Positions 47,941 through 57,583 of a stretch of 64,000 nt of DNA are shown here, in pieces (position 1 is the first letter of the stretch; every line of letters starts with the position of its first letter). The stretch comes from Pseudomonas vranovensis DSM 16006. Lineage in GTDB: Bacteria > Pseudomonadota > Gammaproteobacteria > Pseudomonadales > Pseudomonadaceae. The stretch is taken from the NCBI RefSeq assembly GCF_000425805.1, contig NZ_AUED01000017.1, positions 62,001 through 126,000 of the forward strand. The letters are read 5' to 3'. The translations under genes were made by a program, and so were the position numbers. The notes beneath the pieces were generated by a model that worked only from the letters and a program-made list of their open reading frames with translations, was not told the origin of the DNA and made no database searches.

Positions 47941-49335
47941 ATGGAAAGCTGGAAAACGGCCCTCGGCGCGGCGCGTATCGGCGAGTCGAAGTACAAGATT
48001 CTGGTGCAGGCCATCACCCGCGAAATAGAGCAGGGCGACCTGGTCAACGATCAGCGCCTGCCTCCCCAGCGCCAGGTCGCCGATGCCCTGGGCATCAGTG
48101 TGCAGACCGTCACCAATGCCTATAAGGAGCTGGAGCGCCAGGGCCTGGTGCGCTGCGAGATCGGCCGTGGCAGCTTTGTCACCCGGCGCATGAGCGACCG
48201 TGTGGCCAACGACATTCTGGATACGCCTGAACGGGCTCTGGTGGACTTCTCCATCACCCGCATCCTGCACACCCAGGAGCATGAACGGATCTGGCGCGAC
48301 ACCTGTGCCGAGTTGAGCGTTGAAGAAGACCAACCGTGGATTCATGCCTTTCGGCCCATCGCGGGCTTCGAGGCACACCGCGAGGCAGCCGCGCAGTGGG
48401 TGCGCGGCCTGGGGCTTGATGTGGCGCGCGAGGATGTGTTGATCACCAACGGCGCCGCCCACGGGATTTTCCTGGCGCTGGCCTCGCTGGCCGGCCCTGA
48501 TGATGTGGTGTTGTGCGAAGGCCTGACCGACCACGGCGTGATTGGCAATTCCCAGGTGTTGGGCTTCACCCTCAAAGGCCTGGAACTGGATCGCGACGGG
48601 ATTGATCCGGAGCATTTCGAAGACATGTGCAGCAACGAGCGCATCACCGCGCTGGTGTGTACGCCGAACCTGAATAACCCCACCACCAGCCTGATGCCCG
48701 ATGCCCGTCGTCGCGAAATTGCCGCGATTGCCCGGCGCTTTGGCGTGCATATCATCGAGGATGATGTGTACGGGCCGTTGCTGGGCGAGCGCCACGCACC
48801 ACCGCTGAGCCATTACGCGCCGGAGCTGTCGTTCTATTGCACCAGCATGACCAAGTCGGTGCTCACGGGCCTGCGCGTGGGTTACCTGGCAATGCCCAAG
48901 CGCCTGGCGCTGCGCACCGAAAGCATCTTGCGGGTCAACAGCTGGATGGCCACGCCCATGGTCTCGGAGATCGCCAGCCGCTGGATCCGCGACGGGCGAG
49001 CCGAGACCCTGGTGCAGTTGCAGCGCAAGTTGCTGGGCGCGCGTCAGGCCATGGTGCGCGAGTACCTTGATGAGTATCTGCTGGGGCACCACCCTCAGGC
49101 ACTCAGTGCCTGGCTGGGCATTCCTGCGCACTGGGAGGTGGACAGCCTGGTGCGGGCACTGCGCCACCGGCACATTGCCGTGACACCACCCGAACCGTTC
49201 CTGGTACGGGGCACACCACGTCCGCGTGCAGTGCGCTTGTGTGTGGGCGCCGAGTGCAGCGACAGGGAAATGCGCCAGGCGTTGGCCGGCATGCGCGAGC
49301 TGTTCGGGCAGTATCCGCAGATACACGACTTCTGA
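47941..49335 (+). CDS. enuR: MocR-type regulator of ectoine use (EnuR)
   Basis: A 464-residue MocR/GntR chimera: N-terminal winged HTH (about 10-80, GESKYKILVQAITREIEQGDLVNDQRLPPQRQVADALGISVQTVTNAYKELERQGLV) joined to a class-I aminotransferase-like domain with the PLP lysine Lys305 (TSMTKSVLTGLRVGYL). EnuR represses the ectoine genes; in the Ruegeria protein the PLP-bound lysine reacts with the inducers alpha-ADABA/DABA. ATG 47941 begins the conserved part; the ORF extends further upstream without support. Confidence 0.9.
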   Translation: MESWKTALGAARIGESKYKILVQAITREIEQGDLVNDQRLPPQRQVADALGISVQTVTNAYKELERQGLVRCEIGRGSFVTRRMSDRVANDILDTPERALVDFSITRILHTQEHERIWRDTCAELSVEEDQPWIHAFRPIAGFEAHREAAAQWVRGLGLDVAREDVLITNGAAHGIFLALASLAGPDDVVLCEGLTDHGVIGNSQVLGFTLKGLELDRDGIDPEHFEDMCSNERITALVCTPNLNNPTTSLMPDARRREIAAIARRFGVHIIEDDVYGPLLGERHAPPLSHYAPELSFYCTSMTKSVLTGLRVGYLAMPKRLALRTESILRVNSWMATPMVSEIASRWIRDGRAETLVQLQRKLLGARQAMVREYLDEYLLGHHPQALSAWLGIPAHWEVDSLVRALRHRHIAVTPPEPFLVRGTPRPRAVRLCVGAECSDREMRQALAGMRELFGQYPQIHDF

Positions 49336-49358
49336 TTGCACAGCGAAAATAAAAATCC

Positions 49359-49398
49359 CGGCAAATTGACCTAGTACATTCATCACGACAATTTGCCG
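49359..49398. promoter_or_regulatory. Putative EnuR operator before eutB
   Basis: CGGCAAATTG (49359-49368) has a perfect inverted copy CAATTTGCCG (49389-49398) spaced by 20 bases, 46 bases upstream of eutB. It shares GACAATTTGCC/GACAATTGCC with the ehuB-enuR site. Confidence 0.55.
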
Positions 49399-49443
49399 CT
49401 CTTACACTCCGCCCAACACCAGACCTTCTGTTGGGATTCGGAT

Positions 49444-50415
49444 ATGTCAGCGCTTTCGCTAAACGCTATCTACCTCGCCCGCCAGCGTATCGCCGGCCTC
49501 GTGCGTACAACGCCGATGGAGCATTCGCCGAGCTTGTCGAAGCTCATGGGCGTGGCGGTCTACCTCAAGCTCGACTCCCAGCAGATTACCGGCAGCTTCA
49601 AGCTGCGCGGTGCCAGCAATGCCATTGCTCAACTCGATACCGACAAGAAGGCCCGGGGCGTGGTGGCCGCGTCTACCGGCAATCATGGCCGGGCGCTGGC
49701 TTACGCCGCTGCGCAGTTGGGGGTTCGGGCCACGATCTGCCTGTCGCAGTTGGTGCCGGCCAATAAGGTTCAGGCGATTCGCGATTTGGGCGCCGAGGTG
49801 TGCATCGTCGGCCATTCCCAGGATGACGCCCAGTGCGAAGCCGAGCGTATCGCCGCCGAGCAGGGCGCCACCTTGCTGCCGCCGTTCGATCACCCCGAGA
49901 TCATTGCCGGCCAGGGCACCCTGGGCCTGGAGATTCTGGAGCAACTTCCACAGGTCGCCCAGGTGCTGGTGCCGCTGTCGGGCGGTGGCCTGTTTGCCGG
50001 CGTGGCGCTGGCACTCAAGAGCACCAACCCGGCCATCACCCTGCACGGCATCAGCATGCGTCGTGGTGCGGCCATGCACGCCAGCCTGTTCGCCGGCCAG
50101 CCGGTGGACGTGCAGGAGCTGCCCACCCTGGCCGACTCCCTGGGTGGCGGCATCGGCCTGGACAACCAGTACACCTATTCCATGACCCGCGAGCTGTGCG
50201 ACCAGGTACACCTGCTCGATGAAGCCTCGATTGCCGCCGGCATGCGCCACGCCTATCGCCAGGAGCGGCAGGTGGTGGAGGGCGCGGGCGCGGTGGGCAT
50301 CGCGGCCCTGCTCGACGGGCTGATCCCGGCGCGGGGCCCGATCGTGGTGGTGGTCAGTGGCCGCAATGTCGACATCGAACAGCACCTGCGGGTGATGAAC
50401 GGCGCCGACGCCTGA
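49444..50415 (+). CDS. eutB: Hydroxyectoine utilisation dehydratase EutB
   Basis: A 323-residue fold-II PLP enzyme of the threonine dehydratase type with Schiff-base Lys53 (GSFKLRGASNA) and the PLP phosphate loop SGGGLFAGVALAL. In ectoine clusters EutB converts the hydroxyectoine-derived intermediate. ATG 49444 (MSALSLNAIYLARQRIAGL) gives the family length. Threonine dehydratase activity is the alternative; the context favours EutB. Confidence 0.86.
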   Translation: MSALSLNAIYLARQRIAGLVRTTPMEHSPSLSKLMGVAVYLKLDSQQITGSFKLRGASNAIAQLDTDKKARGVVAASTGNHGRALAYAAAQLGVRATICLSQLVPANKVQAIRDLGAEVCIVGHSQDDAQCEAERIAAEQGATLLPPFDHPEIIAGQGTLGLEILEQLPQVAQVLVPLSGGGLFAGVALALKSTNPAITLHGISMRRGAAMHASLFAGQPVDVQELPTLADSLGGGIGLDNQYTYSMTRELCDQVHLLDEASIAAGMRHAYRQERQVVEGAGAVGIAALLDGLIPARGPIVVVVSGRNVDIEQHLRVMNGADA

Positions 50416-50440
50416 GACGGTTTCCAACGGAGGATATGTG

Positions 50441-51433
50441 ATGCCTGCTACTACCTTGCTCAGCGAAGCCGACCTGCGTGCCTGCGTCAGCCTTGACCCG
50501 GCGGCGGTCGATGCCATCGAGCATGCCTTTGTATTGCTGGCGACGGCGGCGGTGGCCATGCCACCGATCCTGCGCCTGGATGTGCCGGAGCATAACGGCG
50601 AGGTCGACGTAAAGACTGCCTACCTGCCAGGTCTCGAGCGTTTTGCAATCAAGGTCAGCCCGGGTTTTTTCGACAACCCCGCGCTGGGCTTGCCCAGCCT
50701 CAACGGCATGATGATGCTGCTGTCGGCTCGTACCGGCCTGCTCGAAGCCTTGCTGCTCGACAACGGCTACCTGACCGCGCTGCGCACTGCCGCTGCCGGC
50801 GCTGTGGCTGCCCGCTGGTTGTCCCGTGAAGACAGCCGCAGTGTGGCCCTGATCGGCACGGGCGAACAGGCGCGCCTGCAGCTGCAGGCCTTGCGCCTGG
50901 TGCGTCCGATCGAGGCGGTGCGAGTGTGGGGGCGGGACGCCGAAAAGGTCGCGGTCCTGTGTGACGAGCTGGGCTGTGATGGCCGCCTGCAGGTGCTGGC
51001 CTGCAGCTCGGTCGATGAGGCCATGCACGGGGTGGACATCGCCGTCACCACGACGCCGAGCCGTGAGCCATTGATCGAGGTACGCCACCTGCAGCCGGGC
51101 CTGCACATCACCGCCATGGGCTCGGATGCCGAGCACAAGAATGAAATCGCCCCGGCCGCGCTGGCCGCGGTGGACTGTTATGTGGCCGACCGCCTGAGCC
51201 AGACCCGCGTGCTGGGCGAGATGCATCACGCACTCAAGGCTGGCCTGGTCAGCGAAGAAAGCGGTTTCAGCGAGCTGGGCCAGGTGATTGCTGGCCAGCG
51301 TCCGGGGCGCAGGGACGCCCGCGATATCACCCTGTGCGACCTGACTGGCACCGGCGCCCAGGACACCGCCATTGCCAACCTGGCCTTCGAGCGTGCGCTC
51401 AAGGCGGGCAAGGGATTGCAGTTCAACAGCTGA
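50441..51433 (+). CDS. eutC: EutC, ornithine cyclodeaminase/mu-crystallin family
   Basis: A 330-residue protein of the ornithine cyclodeaminase/alanine dehydrogenase family with the NAD-binding SVALIGTGEQARLQLQALRLVRPIE and FKVSPGFFDNPALGLPSLNGMMMLLSARTGLLEALLLDNGYLTALRTAAAGAVAARWL region. EutC is paired with EutB in hydroxyectoine use. ATG 50441 has CGGAGG seven bases before it. Confidence 0.87.
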   Translation: MPATTLLSEADLRACVSLDPAAVDAIEHAFVLLATAAVAMPPILRLDVPEHNGEVDVKTAYLPGLERFAIKVSPGFFDNPALGLPSLNGMMMLLSARTGLLEALLLDNGYLTALRTAAAGAVAARWLSREDSRSVALIGTGEQARLQLQALRLVRPIEAVRVWGRDAEKVAVLCDELGCDGRLQVLACSSVDEAMHGVDIAVTTTPSREPLIEVRHLQPGLHITAMGSDAEHKNEIAPAALAAVDCYVADRLSQTRVLGEMHHALKAGLVSEESGFSELGQVIAGQRPGRRDARDITLCDLTGTGAQDTAIANLAFERALKAGKGLQFNS

Positions 51434-51467
51434 TCACTCCGATTACTCACCCAACGAGGGTATTTGC

Positions 51468-52658
51468 ATGTCTGAGGTCGTCGTCAATCTGCCGTTCAGT
51501 CGGCAGGAGTATGCGCAGCGCCTGGCCAAGACCCGCGCCGCGATGCAAGCGCAAGGCATCGAGTTGCTGCTGGTTACCGACCCGTCGAACATGGCGTGGC
51601 TGACGGGCTATGACGGTTGGTCGTTCTATGTGCACCAGTGTGTGTTGCTGGCGCTGGACGGCGAGCCGGTGTGGTATGGCCGCGGCCAGGACGCCAATGG
51701 CGCCAAGCGCACGGTGTTCATGCGCCACGAGAACATCGTCGGTTACCCGGACATCTACGTGCAGTCGCGCGAGCGTCATCCCATGGATTATCTCTGCCAG
51801 GAGGTGATCGCCGCCCGGGGCTGGAGCACGCTGAGCATCGGCGTTGAAATGGACAACTACTATTTCAGCGCCGCCGCCTTCCTGTCGCTGCAAAAGCATT
51901 TGCCCAAGGCACGCTTCAGCGATGCAGCAGGGCTGGTGAACTGGCAGCGGGCGATCAAGTCGAGCCAGGAAATCGAGTACATGCGTATTGCTGCGCGCAT
52001 TGTCGAGAACATGCATGCACGGATTCTGGAGCGCATCGAGCCGGGCATGCGCAAGAACGAGCTGGTGGCCGAGATCTACAGCAGCGGCATCCTCGGTGCC
52101 GACGGTCATGGCGGCGACTACCCGGCCATCGTGCCCTTGCTGCCTACCGGTGCCGACGCCAGTGCCCCGCACCTGACCTGGGACGACACCCCGTTCGAGA
52201 AAGGCGCCGGCACCTTCTTCGAGATCGCCGGCTGCTACAAGCGCTATCACTGCCCATTGTCGCGCACGGTGTACCTGGGCAAACCGCCGCAGCACTTTCT
52301 CGATGGCGAGAAGGCCGTGGTCGAAGGCATTGCCGCTGGCCTGGAGGCGGCACGTCCCGGCAACACTACCGGTGACGTGGCCAAGGCCTTTTTCAAGGTG
52401 CTGGAGAAGTTCGGCATCCACAAGGACAGCCGCTGCGGCTACCCGATCGGTATCAGCTATCCGCCAGATTGGGGCGAGCGCACCATGAGCCTGCGTCCAA
52501 GCGACACCAGTGTGTTGCAACCGGGCATGACGTTTCACTTCATGCCGGGCCTATGGATGGACGACTGGGGCCTGGAGATCACCGAAAGCATTCTGATTAC
52601 CGACACCGGCGTCGAAACGTTATGCAACGTACCGCGCCAACTGTTCGTGAAGGATTGA
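51468..52658 (+). CDS. doeA: Ectoine hydrolase DoeA
   Basis: A 396-residue pita-bread-fold (M24 peptidase-like) enzyme. DoeA opens the ectoine ring to N-acetyl-diaminobutyrates. The N-terminal creatinase-like domain starts MSEVVVNLPFSRQEYAQRLAKTRAAM and ends with NMAWLTGYDGWSFYVHQCVL; the C-terminal M24 fold contains GDYPAIVPLLPTGADASAPHLTWDD, but a full dimetal ligand set is not obvious, as in the DoeA family. It is 34 bases after eutC. Confidence 0.9.
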   Translation: MSEVVVNLPFSRQEYAQRLAKTRAAMQAQGIELLLVTDPSNMAWLTGYDGWSFYVHQCVLLALDGEPVWYGRGQDANGAKRTVFMRHENIVGYPDIYVQSRERHPMDYLCQEVIAARGWSTLSIGVEMDNYYFSAAAFLSLQKHLPKARFSDAAGLVNWQRAIKSSQEIEYMRIAARIVENMHARILERIEPGMRKNELVAEIYSSGILGADGHGGDYPAIVPLLPTGADASAPHLTWDDTPFEKGAGTFFEIAGCYKRYHCPLSRTVYLGKPPQHFLDGEKAVVEGIAAGLEAARPGNTTGDVAKAFFKVLEKFGIHKDSRCGYPIGISYPPDWGERTMSLRPSDTSVLQPGMTFHFMPGLWMDDWGLEITESILITDTGVETLCNVPRQLFVKD

Positions 52659-52661
52659 GCC

Positions 52662-53681
52662 ATGAACGCACCTCTGCCTGAAGCCACGCTGGCGGTGAAC
52701 CCGATCAGCAGCACGGTCGACTTCGAACGCGACGGTGTACAGCACGGTTTTCTCAAATTGCCCTATTCGCGGGACGACTCGGCCTGGGGCGCGGTGATGA
52801 TCCCGATCACCGTGGTGAAGAATGGTACAGGCCCCACGGCGTTGCTCACCGGCGGCAACCACGGTGACGAGTACGAGGGGCCGGTGGCCTTGAGCAAGCT
52901 GGCGCAACGGCTTGAGGCCGGCCAGGTAAGCGGGCGGGTGATCATCGTACCGTTCATGAACACCCCGGCGTTCCATGCCGGTCAGCGCACCTCGCCGATC
53001 GACAAGGGCAATATGAACCGCAGCTTTCCCGGCAAGCCCGACGGCACCGTGACGCAGAAGATCGCTGATTACTTCCGGCGCACGCTGCTGCCACTGGCCG
53101 ACATCGTACTGGATATCCATTCCGGTGGCCGCACCCTGGACTTCCTGCCGTTTGCCGCCTGTCACGTGTTGCCCGACAAAGCCCAGCAAGCGCGCTGCGA
53201 GGCCGCCATGCGGGCCTTTGCCGCGCCCTACAGCATGCGCATGCTCGAACTGGATGCGCAGGCCATGTACGACACCGCCGCCGAGAGCCAGGGCAAGGTG
53301 TTCGTGACCACCGAACTGGGGGGCGGCGGCTCGTCCACCGCCCGGAGCGTGGCCGTGGCCGAGTGCGGAGTGCGTAACGTGCTGGTACACACGGGAATCC
53401 TTGAAGGCGAAGTACTGCCCGGCGACTCGATCATGCTCGACATGCCGGGTGACGACTGCTTCGTGGCCAGTGAGCACGACGGTCTGCTGGAGATGTGCCG
53501 CGACCTGGGCGAGCGGGTCGAGCAGGGCGAGGTGATCGCCCGTATCCACGATATCAAGCGCAGCGGTGCCACGCCGGTCGAGTACCGCGCCCGGCGCAGC
53601 GGGTTGCTGGCTGCGCGGCATTTTCCGGGGCTGGTGCAGTGTGGCGATACCCTCGCGGTAGTCGCCGAGGTCCTGCAGTAG
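52662..53681 (+). CDS. doeB: N-alpha-acetyl-L-2,4-diaminobutyrate deacetylase DoeB
   Basis: A 339-residue zinc-dependent deacylase of the succinylglutamate desuccinylase/aspartoacylase family. Zinc ligands are seen at His67 and Glu70 (GGNHGDEYEGP) and His153 (LDIHSGG). It deacetylates the DoeA product to diaminobutyrate. It begins three bases after doeA. The family belongs to the ectoine operon. Confidence 0.92.
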   Translation: MNAPLPEATLAVNPISSTVDFERDGVQHGFLKLPYSRDDSAWGAVMIPITVVKNGTGPTALLTGGNHGDEYEGPVALSKLAQRLEAGQVSGRVIIVPFMNTPAFHAGQRTSPIDKGNMNRSFPGKPDGTVTQKIADYFRRTLLPLADIVLDIHSGGRTLDFLPFAACHVLPDKAQQARCEAAMRAFAAPYSMRMLELDAQAMYDTAAESQGKVFVTTELGGGGSSTARSVAVAECGVRNVLVHTGILEGEVLPGDSIMLDMPGDDCFVASEHDGLLEMCRDLGERVEQGEVIARIHDIKRSGATPVEYRARRSGLLAARHFPGLVQCGDTLAVVAEVLQ

Positions 53682-53712
53682 CGCATTACCCACACGGTTT
53701 GGAGAACTCGAT

Positions 53713-55185
53713 ATGCCACACAAGCATGCGCTGACGTTCAAGACCCTCTGTCATGTGGACGGCCAATGGCTGCACAGCGCCACGGGCAACAGCATTGCCG
53801 TGCACAACCCAGCCACCCGCCAGGTCATTGGCCATGTGCCAATGCTTGAGCACGAACAGATCGTTGCTGCCGTCGACGCCGCCCAGCGTGCTTTCGGAGC
53901 GTGGCGCGCCCGGAGCCTGGAAGAGCGGGCGACGCTGCTGCGCCGTTGGGCCGAGCTGATCCTGGATCATCAGGAAGAGCTGGCGCGGATCCTCAGTGAA
54001 GAGCAGGGCAAGTCACTGGTCGAGGCACGGGGCGAGATCGCCTACGCGGCCAGCTTTATCCCCTGGTTCGCCGAAGAGGCGCGGCGCCTGTACGGCCAGA
54101 CCATCCCCAGCCATATCCCAGGTGCTCACCTGGGGACGGTGAAGGAACCGGTGGGCGTCTGCGCCTTGCTTACACCGTGGAACTTCCCCAGCGCGATGAT
54201 TACCCGCAAAGCCGCTGCCGCGCTGGCCGCTGGCTGTACCGTGGTGGTCAAGCCCGCCCATGAAACACCGTTCTCGGCCCTGGCCCTGGCCCAGTTGGCA
54301 GAAGAGGCAGGTTTTCCCGCCGGTGTCTTCAACGTGGTGATCGGCGAACCACAGATGACCATGGAAACCCTGGTGCGTGATTCCCGGGTACGCTCGGTCA
54401 GCTTCACCGGCTCCACCCGGGTGGGCAAGCTGGTGCTGCAGGCCGCCGCGCAGGACGTGAAGAAAGTAGCCCTGGAATTGGGTGGCAATGCCCCCTTTAT
54501 CGTCTGCGCCGATGCCGACCTGGAGCTGGCGGTGAAGGTCGCGGTGGCGGCCAAGTTCCAGACCTCGGGGCAGGATTGCTGCGCCGCCAACCGGATCATG
54601 GTGCAACGACCGCTATACCCGGCCTTCGTCGCCCGCTTCGCCGAAGCGGTGCGGGCGTTGCGTGTGGGGCCGGCGATGGTGGGCGGCGAAGAGATGCCGG
54701 TGGATGTCGGCCCACTGATGCACCAGGGCGCGTTCGATGCCACCTGCACCCGGGTCGAGGACGCCATTCACAAAGGTGCCCGTTGCCTGGTGGGCGGTGA
54801 AGGGCACGCACTGGGCGGCTGGTTCTATCAGCCCACCGTGCTGGTCGATGTGAGCCCGCAGATGCGCATTTACCAGGAAGAAAACTTCGCCCCGATTGCC
54901 GGCGTCATGCCGTTCGACACCCTCGATGAGGCGGTCGCCATGGCCAATGACACCGAGTACGGGCTGGCGGCCTATATCTGCTCCAACCGCCTTGACCAGG
55001 TGTACCCGCTGATCCGGCGGCTGGACCACGCAATGGTCGCGGTCAACGGCGTGAAATTCACTGGCCACCCGATCCCCTTCGGCGGCATGAAGGCTTCGGG
55101 CCTGGGCCGCGAGGGCGGTAGCGAAGGCTTTGAGCCCTTTATCGAAACCAAGTACTTCTGCCTGCACCACCAAGGTCAACTTTAA
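53713..55185 (+). CDS. doeC: DoeC-type aldehyde dehydrogenase
   Basis: A 490-residue NAD(P)-dependent ALDH of the succinate-semialdehyde-dehydrogenase group, with ELGGNAPFIVCADADLELAV and catalytic Cys in FQTSGQDCCAANR. In ectoine breakdown DoeC oxidises aspartate semialdehyde to aspartate. It starts 31 bases after doeB. Confidence 0.86.
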   Translation: MPHKHALTFKTLCHVDGQWLHSATGNSIAVHNPATRQVIGHVPMLEHEQIVAAVDAAQRAFGAWRARSLEERATLLRRWAELILDHQEELARILSEEQGKSLVEARGEIAYAASFIPWFAEEARRLYGQTIPSHIPGAHLGTVKEPVGVCALLTPWNFPSAMITRKAAAALAAGCTVVVKPAHETPFSALALAQLAEEAGFPAGVFNVVIGEPQMTMETLVRDSRVRSVSFTGSTRVGKLVLQAAAQDVKKVALELGGNAPFIVCADADLELAVKVAVAAKFQTSGQDCCAANRIMVQRPLYPAFVARFAEAVRALRVGPAMVGGEEMPVDVGPLMHQGAFDATCTRVEDAIHKGARCLVGGEGHALGGWFYQPTVLVDVSPQMRIYQEENFAPIAGVMPFDTLDEAVAMANDTEYGLAAYICSNRLDQVYPLIRRLDHAMVAVNGVKFTGHPIPFGGMKASGLGREGGSEGFEPFIETKYFCLHHQGQL

Positions 55186-55196
55186 GGAGCGTTGCC

Positions 55197-56582
55197 ATGA
55201 GCCAAGATTTCAGCCAACTGTTCGAACAAGACCGTGCCCATTTCATGCATCCGTCAACCCACGCCCATGATCACGCCAGCGGTGCGCTCAAGGGCCGAAT
55301 CATCACCGGCGCAGAAGGTATCCGCCTGCGCGACCACGAGGGCCGCGAGCTGATCGACGCCTTTGCCGGCCTCTACTGCGTGAACATCGGCTACGGCCGC
55401 ACCGAAGTGGCCGAGGCGATCTACAAGCAGGCCAAGGAGCTGGCGTACTACCACACCTATGTGGGCCACTCGACCGAGGCGATCATCGAGCTTTCCAGCC
55501 GCATCATCGACTGGGCGCCCGAGGGCATGAAAAAGGTCTACTACGGGCTCTCCGGTTCCGATGCCAACGAAACCCAGATCAAGCTGGTGCGTTACTACAA
55601 CAACATCCTGGGCCGCCCGCAGAAAAAGAAAATCATCTCCCGCGACCGCGGCTACCACGGTTCGGGGATCATGACCGGCAGCCTCACCGGCCTTGCCAGT
55701 TTCCACCAGAATTTCGACTTGCCGGCCGAAGGCATCAAGCACACTGTCTGCCCGCACTGGTACCGCAAGGCCCCGGCCGGGATGGATGAAACCGCGTTCG
55801 TGCAGTACTGCGCCAACGAGTTGGAAAAGATGATCCTGGCCGAAGGTCCCGACACCGTGGCGGCGTTCATTGGCGAGCCGCTGATGGGGACCGGCGGCAT
55901 CATCGTGCCGCCCAAGGGCTACTGGGCGGCGATCCAGGCGGTGCTGAACAAGTACGACGTGCTGCTGATCGCTGATGAAGTGGTGTGTGCGTTCGGTCGC
56001 CTGGGTTCGAAAATGGGCAGCCAGCGCTATGGCATGAAGCCCGACCTGATCACCACCGCCAAGGGCCTGACCAGCGCCTACGCGCCATTGTCGGCGGTGA
56101 TTGTCGGTGAGAAAGTGTGGAGCGTGATCGACCAGGGCTCGCAGAAAGAGGGCGCCATGGGCCACGGCTGGACCTACTCCGGGCACCCGGTATGCGCCGC
56201 GGCGGCACTCGCCAACCTGGACATCCTGGAACGAGAGAACCTCACCGAGAATGCCGAGGTGGTGGGGGCCTACCTCAACCGCGCACTGCGCGAAGCGCTG
56301 GAAGGTCACCCGCTGGTGGGCGAAGTGCGTGGCGACGGCATGCTCGCGGCGGTGGAGTTCATGGCCGACCGTGAAGCACGCACGCCATTCGACCCGAGCT
56401 TCAAGATCGGTCCGCAAGTGTCCGCTGCCTGTCTTGAGCGTGGCATGGTCGCCCGGGCGATGCCTCATGGTGACATCCTGGGCTTCGCACCGCCGCTGGT
56501 GCTGACCCGCGAGGATGCCGACCTGATCGTCGCCATCACCAAGGATGCGGTCGACGAGGTAGCAGGCAAAGTGCTGGGCTAA
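55197..56582 (+). CDS. doeD: DoeD diaminobutyrate transaminase
   Basis: A 461-residue class-III PLP aminotransferase with the PLP lysine in TTAKGLTSAYAPLSAVIV and substrate-like motif ADEVVCAFGRLGSKMGSQRYGMKPD. DoeD turns diaminobutyrate into aspartate semialdehyde. It begins 11 bases after doeC and is the last gene of the ectoine operon. Confidence 0.9.
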   Translation: MSQDFSQLFEQDRAHFMHPSTHAHDHASGALKGRIITGAEGIRLRDHEGRELIDAFAGLYCVNIGYGRTEVAEAIYKQAKELAYYHTYVGHSTEAIIELSSRIIDWAPEGMKKVYYGLSGSDANETQIKLVRYYNNILGRPQKKKIISRDRGYHGSGIMTGSLTGLASFHQNFDLPAEGIKHTVCPHWYRKAPAGMDETAFVQYCANELEKMILAEGPDTVAAFIGEPLMGTGGIIVPPKGYWAAIQAVLNKYDVLLIADEVVCAFGRLGSKMGSQRYGMKPDLITTAKGLTSAYAPLSAVIVGEKVWSVIDQGSQKEGAMGHGWTYSGHPVCAAAALANLDILERENLTENAEVVGAYLNRALREALEGHPLVGEVRGDGMLAAVEFMADREARTPFDPSFKIGPQVSAACLERGMVARAMPHGDILGFAPPLVLTREDADLIVAITKDAVDEVAGKVLG

Positions 56583-56608
56583 ACCTGCCGGCGCCCCCTG
56601 AAAAGGCA

Positions 56609-56645
56609 AAACCCCGTCTCGGCAACCGAAGACGGGGTTTTGTAT
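56609..56645. terminator. Bidirectional terminator after doeD and ppk2
   Basis: AAAACCCCGTCT (56609-56620) and AGACGGGGTTTT (56631-56642) are perfectly complementary, with T-runs usable on both strands, between convergent doeD and ppk2. Confidence 0.88.
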
Positions 56646-56657
56646 TCATGGCGCTGG

Positions 56658-57467
56658 TCAGAAGCGTTGGGGAATCTTCCGGAACGGGTAGTCGATGCTC
56701 TTGTACTGGCCGATCTTGCCGCGCTTGGGCAGCTTGATCTTCTCGTCCTGGGTGATGTCCTTGTAGGGAATCTGCTTGAGCAGATGGCTGATGATGTTCA
56801 GCCGCACCCGCCGTTTGTCTTCGGAAGGTGCCATGTACCACGGGGCCCAGGAGGAGTCGGAGGCGGCGAACATCTCGTCGCGGGCGCGGGTGTAGTCGTC
56901 CCAGCGATTGAACGACTTGAGATCCATGGGCGAGAGCTTCCAGATCTTGCGGCCATCGGTGATGCGCTCTTCCAACCGGCGCTGTTGCTCTTCGGGGCTG
57001 ACCTCAAGCCAGTACTTGATGACAATGATGCCGGACTCCACCAGCATCCGTTCGAACAGCGGTACGACGTCGAGGAATTTCTTCGCCTGGTCTTCAGTAC
57101 AGAAGCCCATGACCCGTTCGACGCCGGCGCGGTTGTACCAGCTGCGGTCGAAGATCACTACCTCGCCTGCCGCAGGCATGTGCTCAAGGTAGCGTTGGGA
57201 ATACATCTGGCTCTTTTCCCGCTCGGTCGGCGCCGGTAGCGCCACAACGCGGAACACCCGCGGGCTGACCCGTTCGGTGATGGCCTTGATGGTCCCGCCC
57301 TTGCCGGCGCCGTCACGGCCTTCAAAAATGACGCAGACCTTCAGGCCCTTGGCCACGACCCACTGCTGGAGCTTGACCAGCTCGACGTGCAGGTTCTTGA
57401 GTTCCTTTTCGTAGTCCTTGCGAGGTAGTCGTTCTGCGTCACGGGCCTTGTCTTTTTTCTTGCTCAT
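56658..57467 (-). CDS. ppk2: Polyphosphate kinase 2 (PPK2 class I)
   Basis: A 269-residue P-loop kinase: Walker A EGRDGAGKGGTIKAI, lid region and Walker B VIFDRSWYNRAGVERVMGFC, plus KYWLEVSPEEQQRRLEERITDGRKIWKLSPMD. PPK2 phosphorylates nucleoside diphosphates using polyphosphate. The length fits single-domain class-I PPK2. The gene is monocistronic and convergent with doeD. Confidence 0.95.
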   Translation of the reverse strand: MSKKKDKARDAERLPRKDYEKELKNLHVELVKLQQWVVAKGLKVCVIFEGRDGAGKGGTIKAITERVSPRVFRVVALPAPTEREKSQMYSQRYLEHMPAAGEVVIFDRSWYNRAGVERVMGFCTEDQAKKFLDVVPLFERMLVESGIIVIKYWLEVSPEEQQRRLEERITDGRKIWKLSPMDLKSFNRWDDYTRARDEMFAASDSSWAPWYMAPSEDKRRVRLNIISHLLKQIPYKDITQDEKIKLPKRGKIGQYKSIDYPFRKIPQRF

Positions 57468-57583
57468 GGAGGTTGCCTGGTCAGTGAAAGTGGAATTGAG
57501 TATAGGCAGGGCTGTTGAAGGAGAACGCTGACCCGAGGCAATGAAAGAGGATTACTTGAGACGCTGAGGGATAGTGCAGGGAA

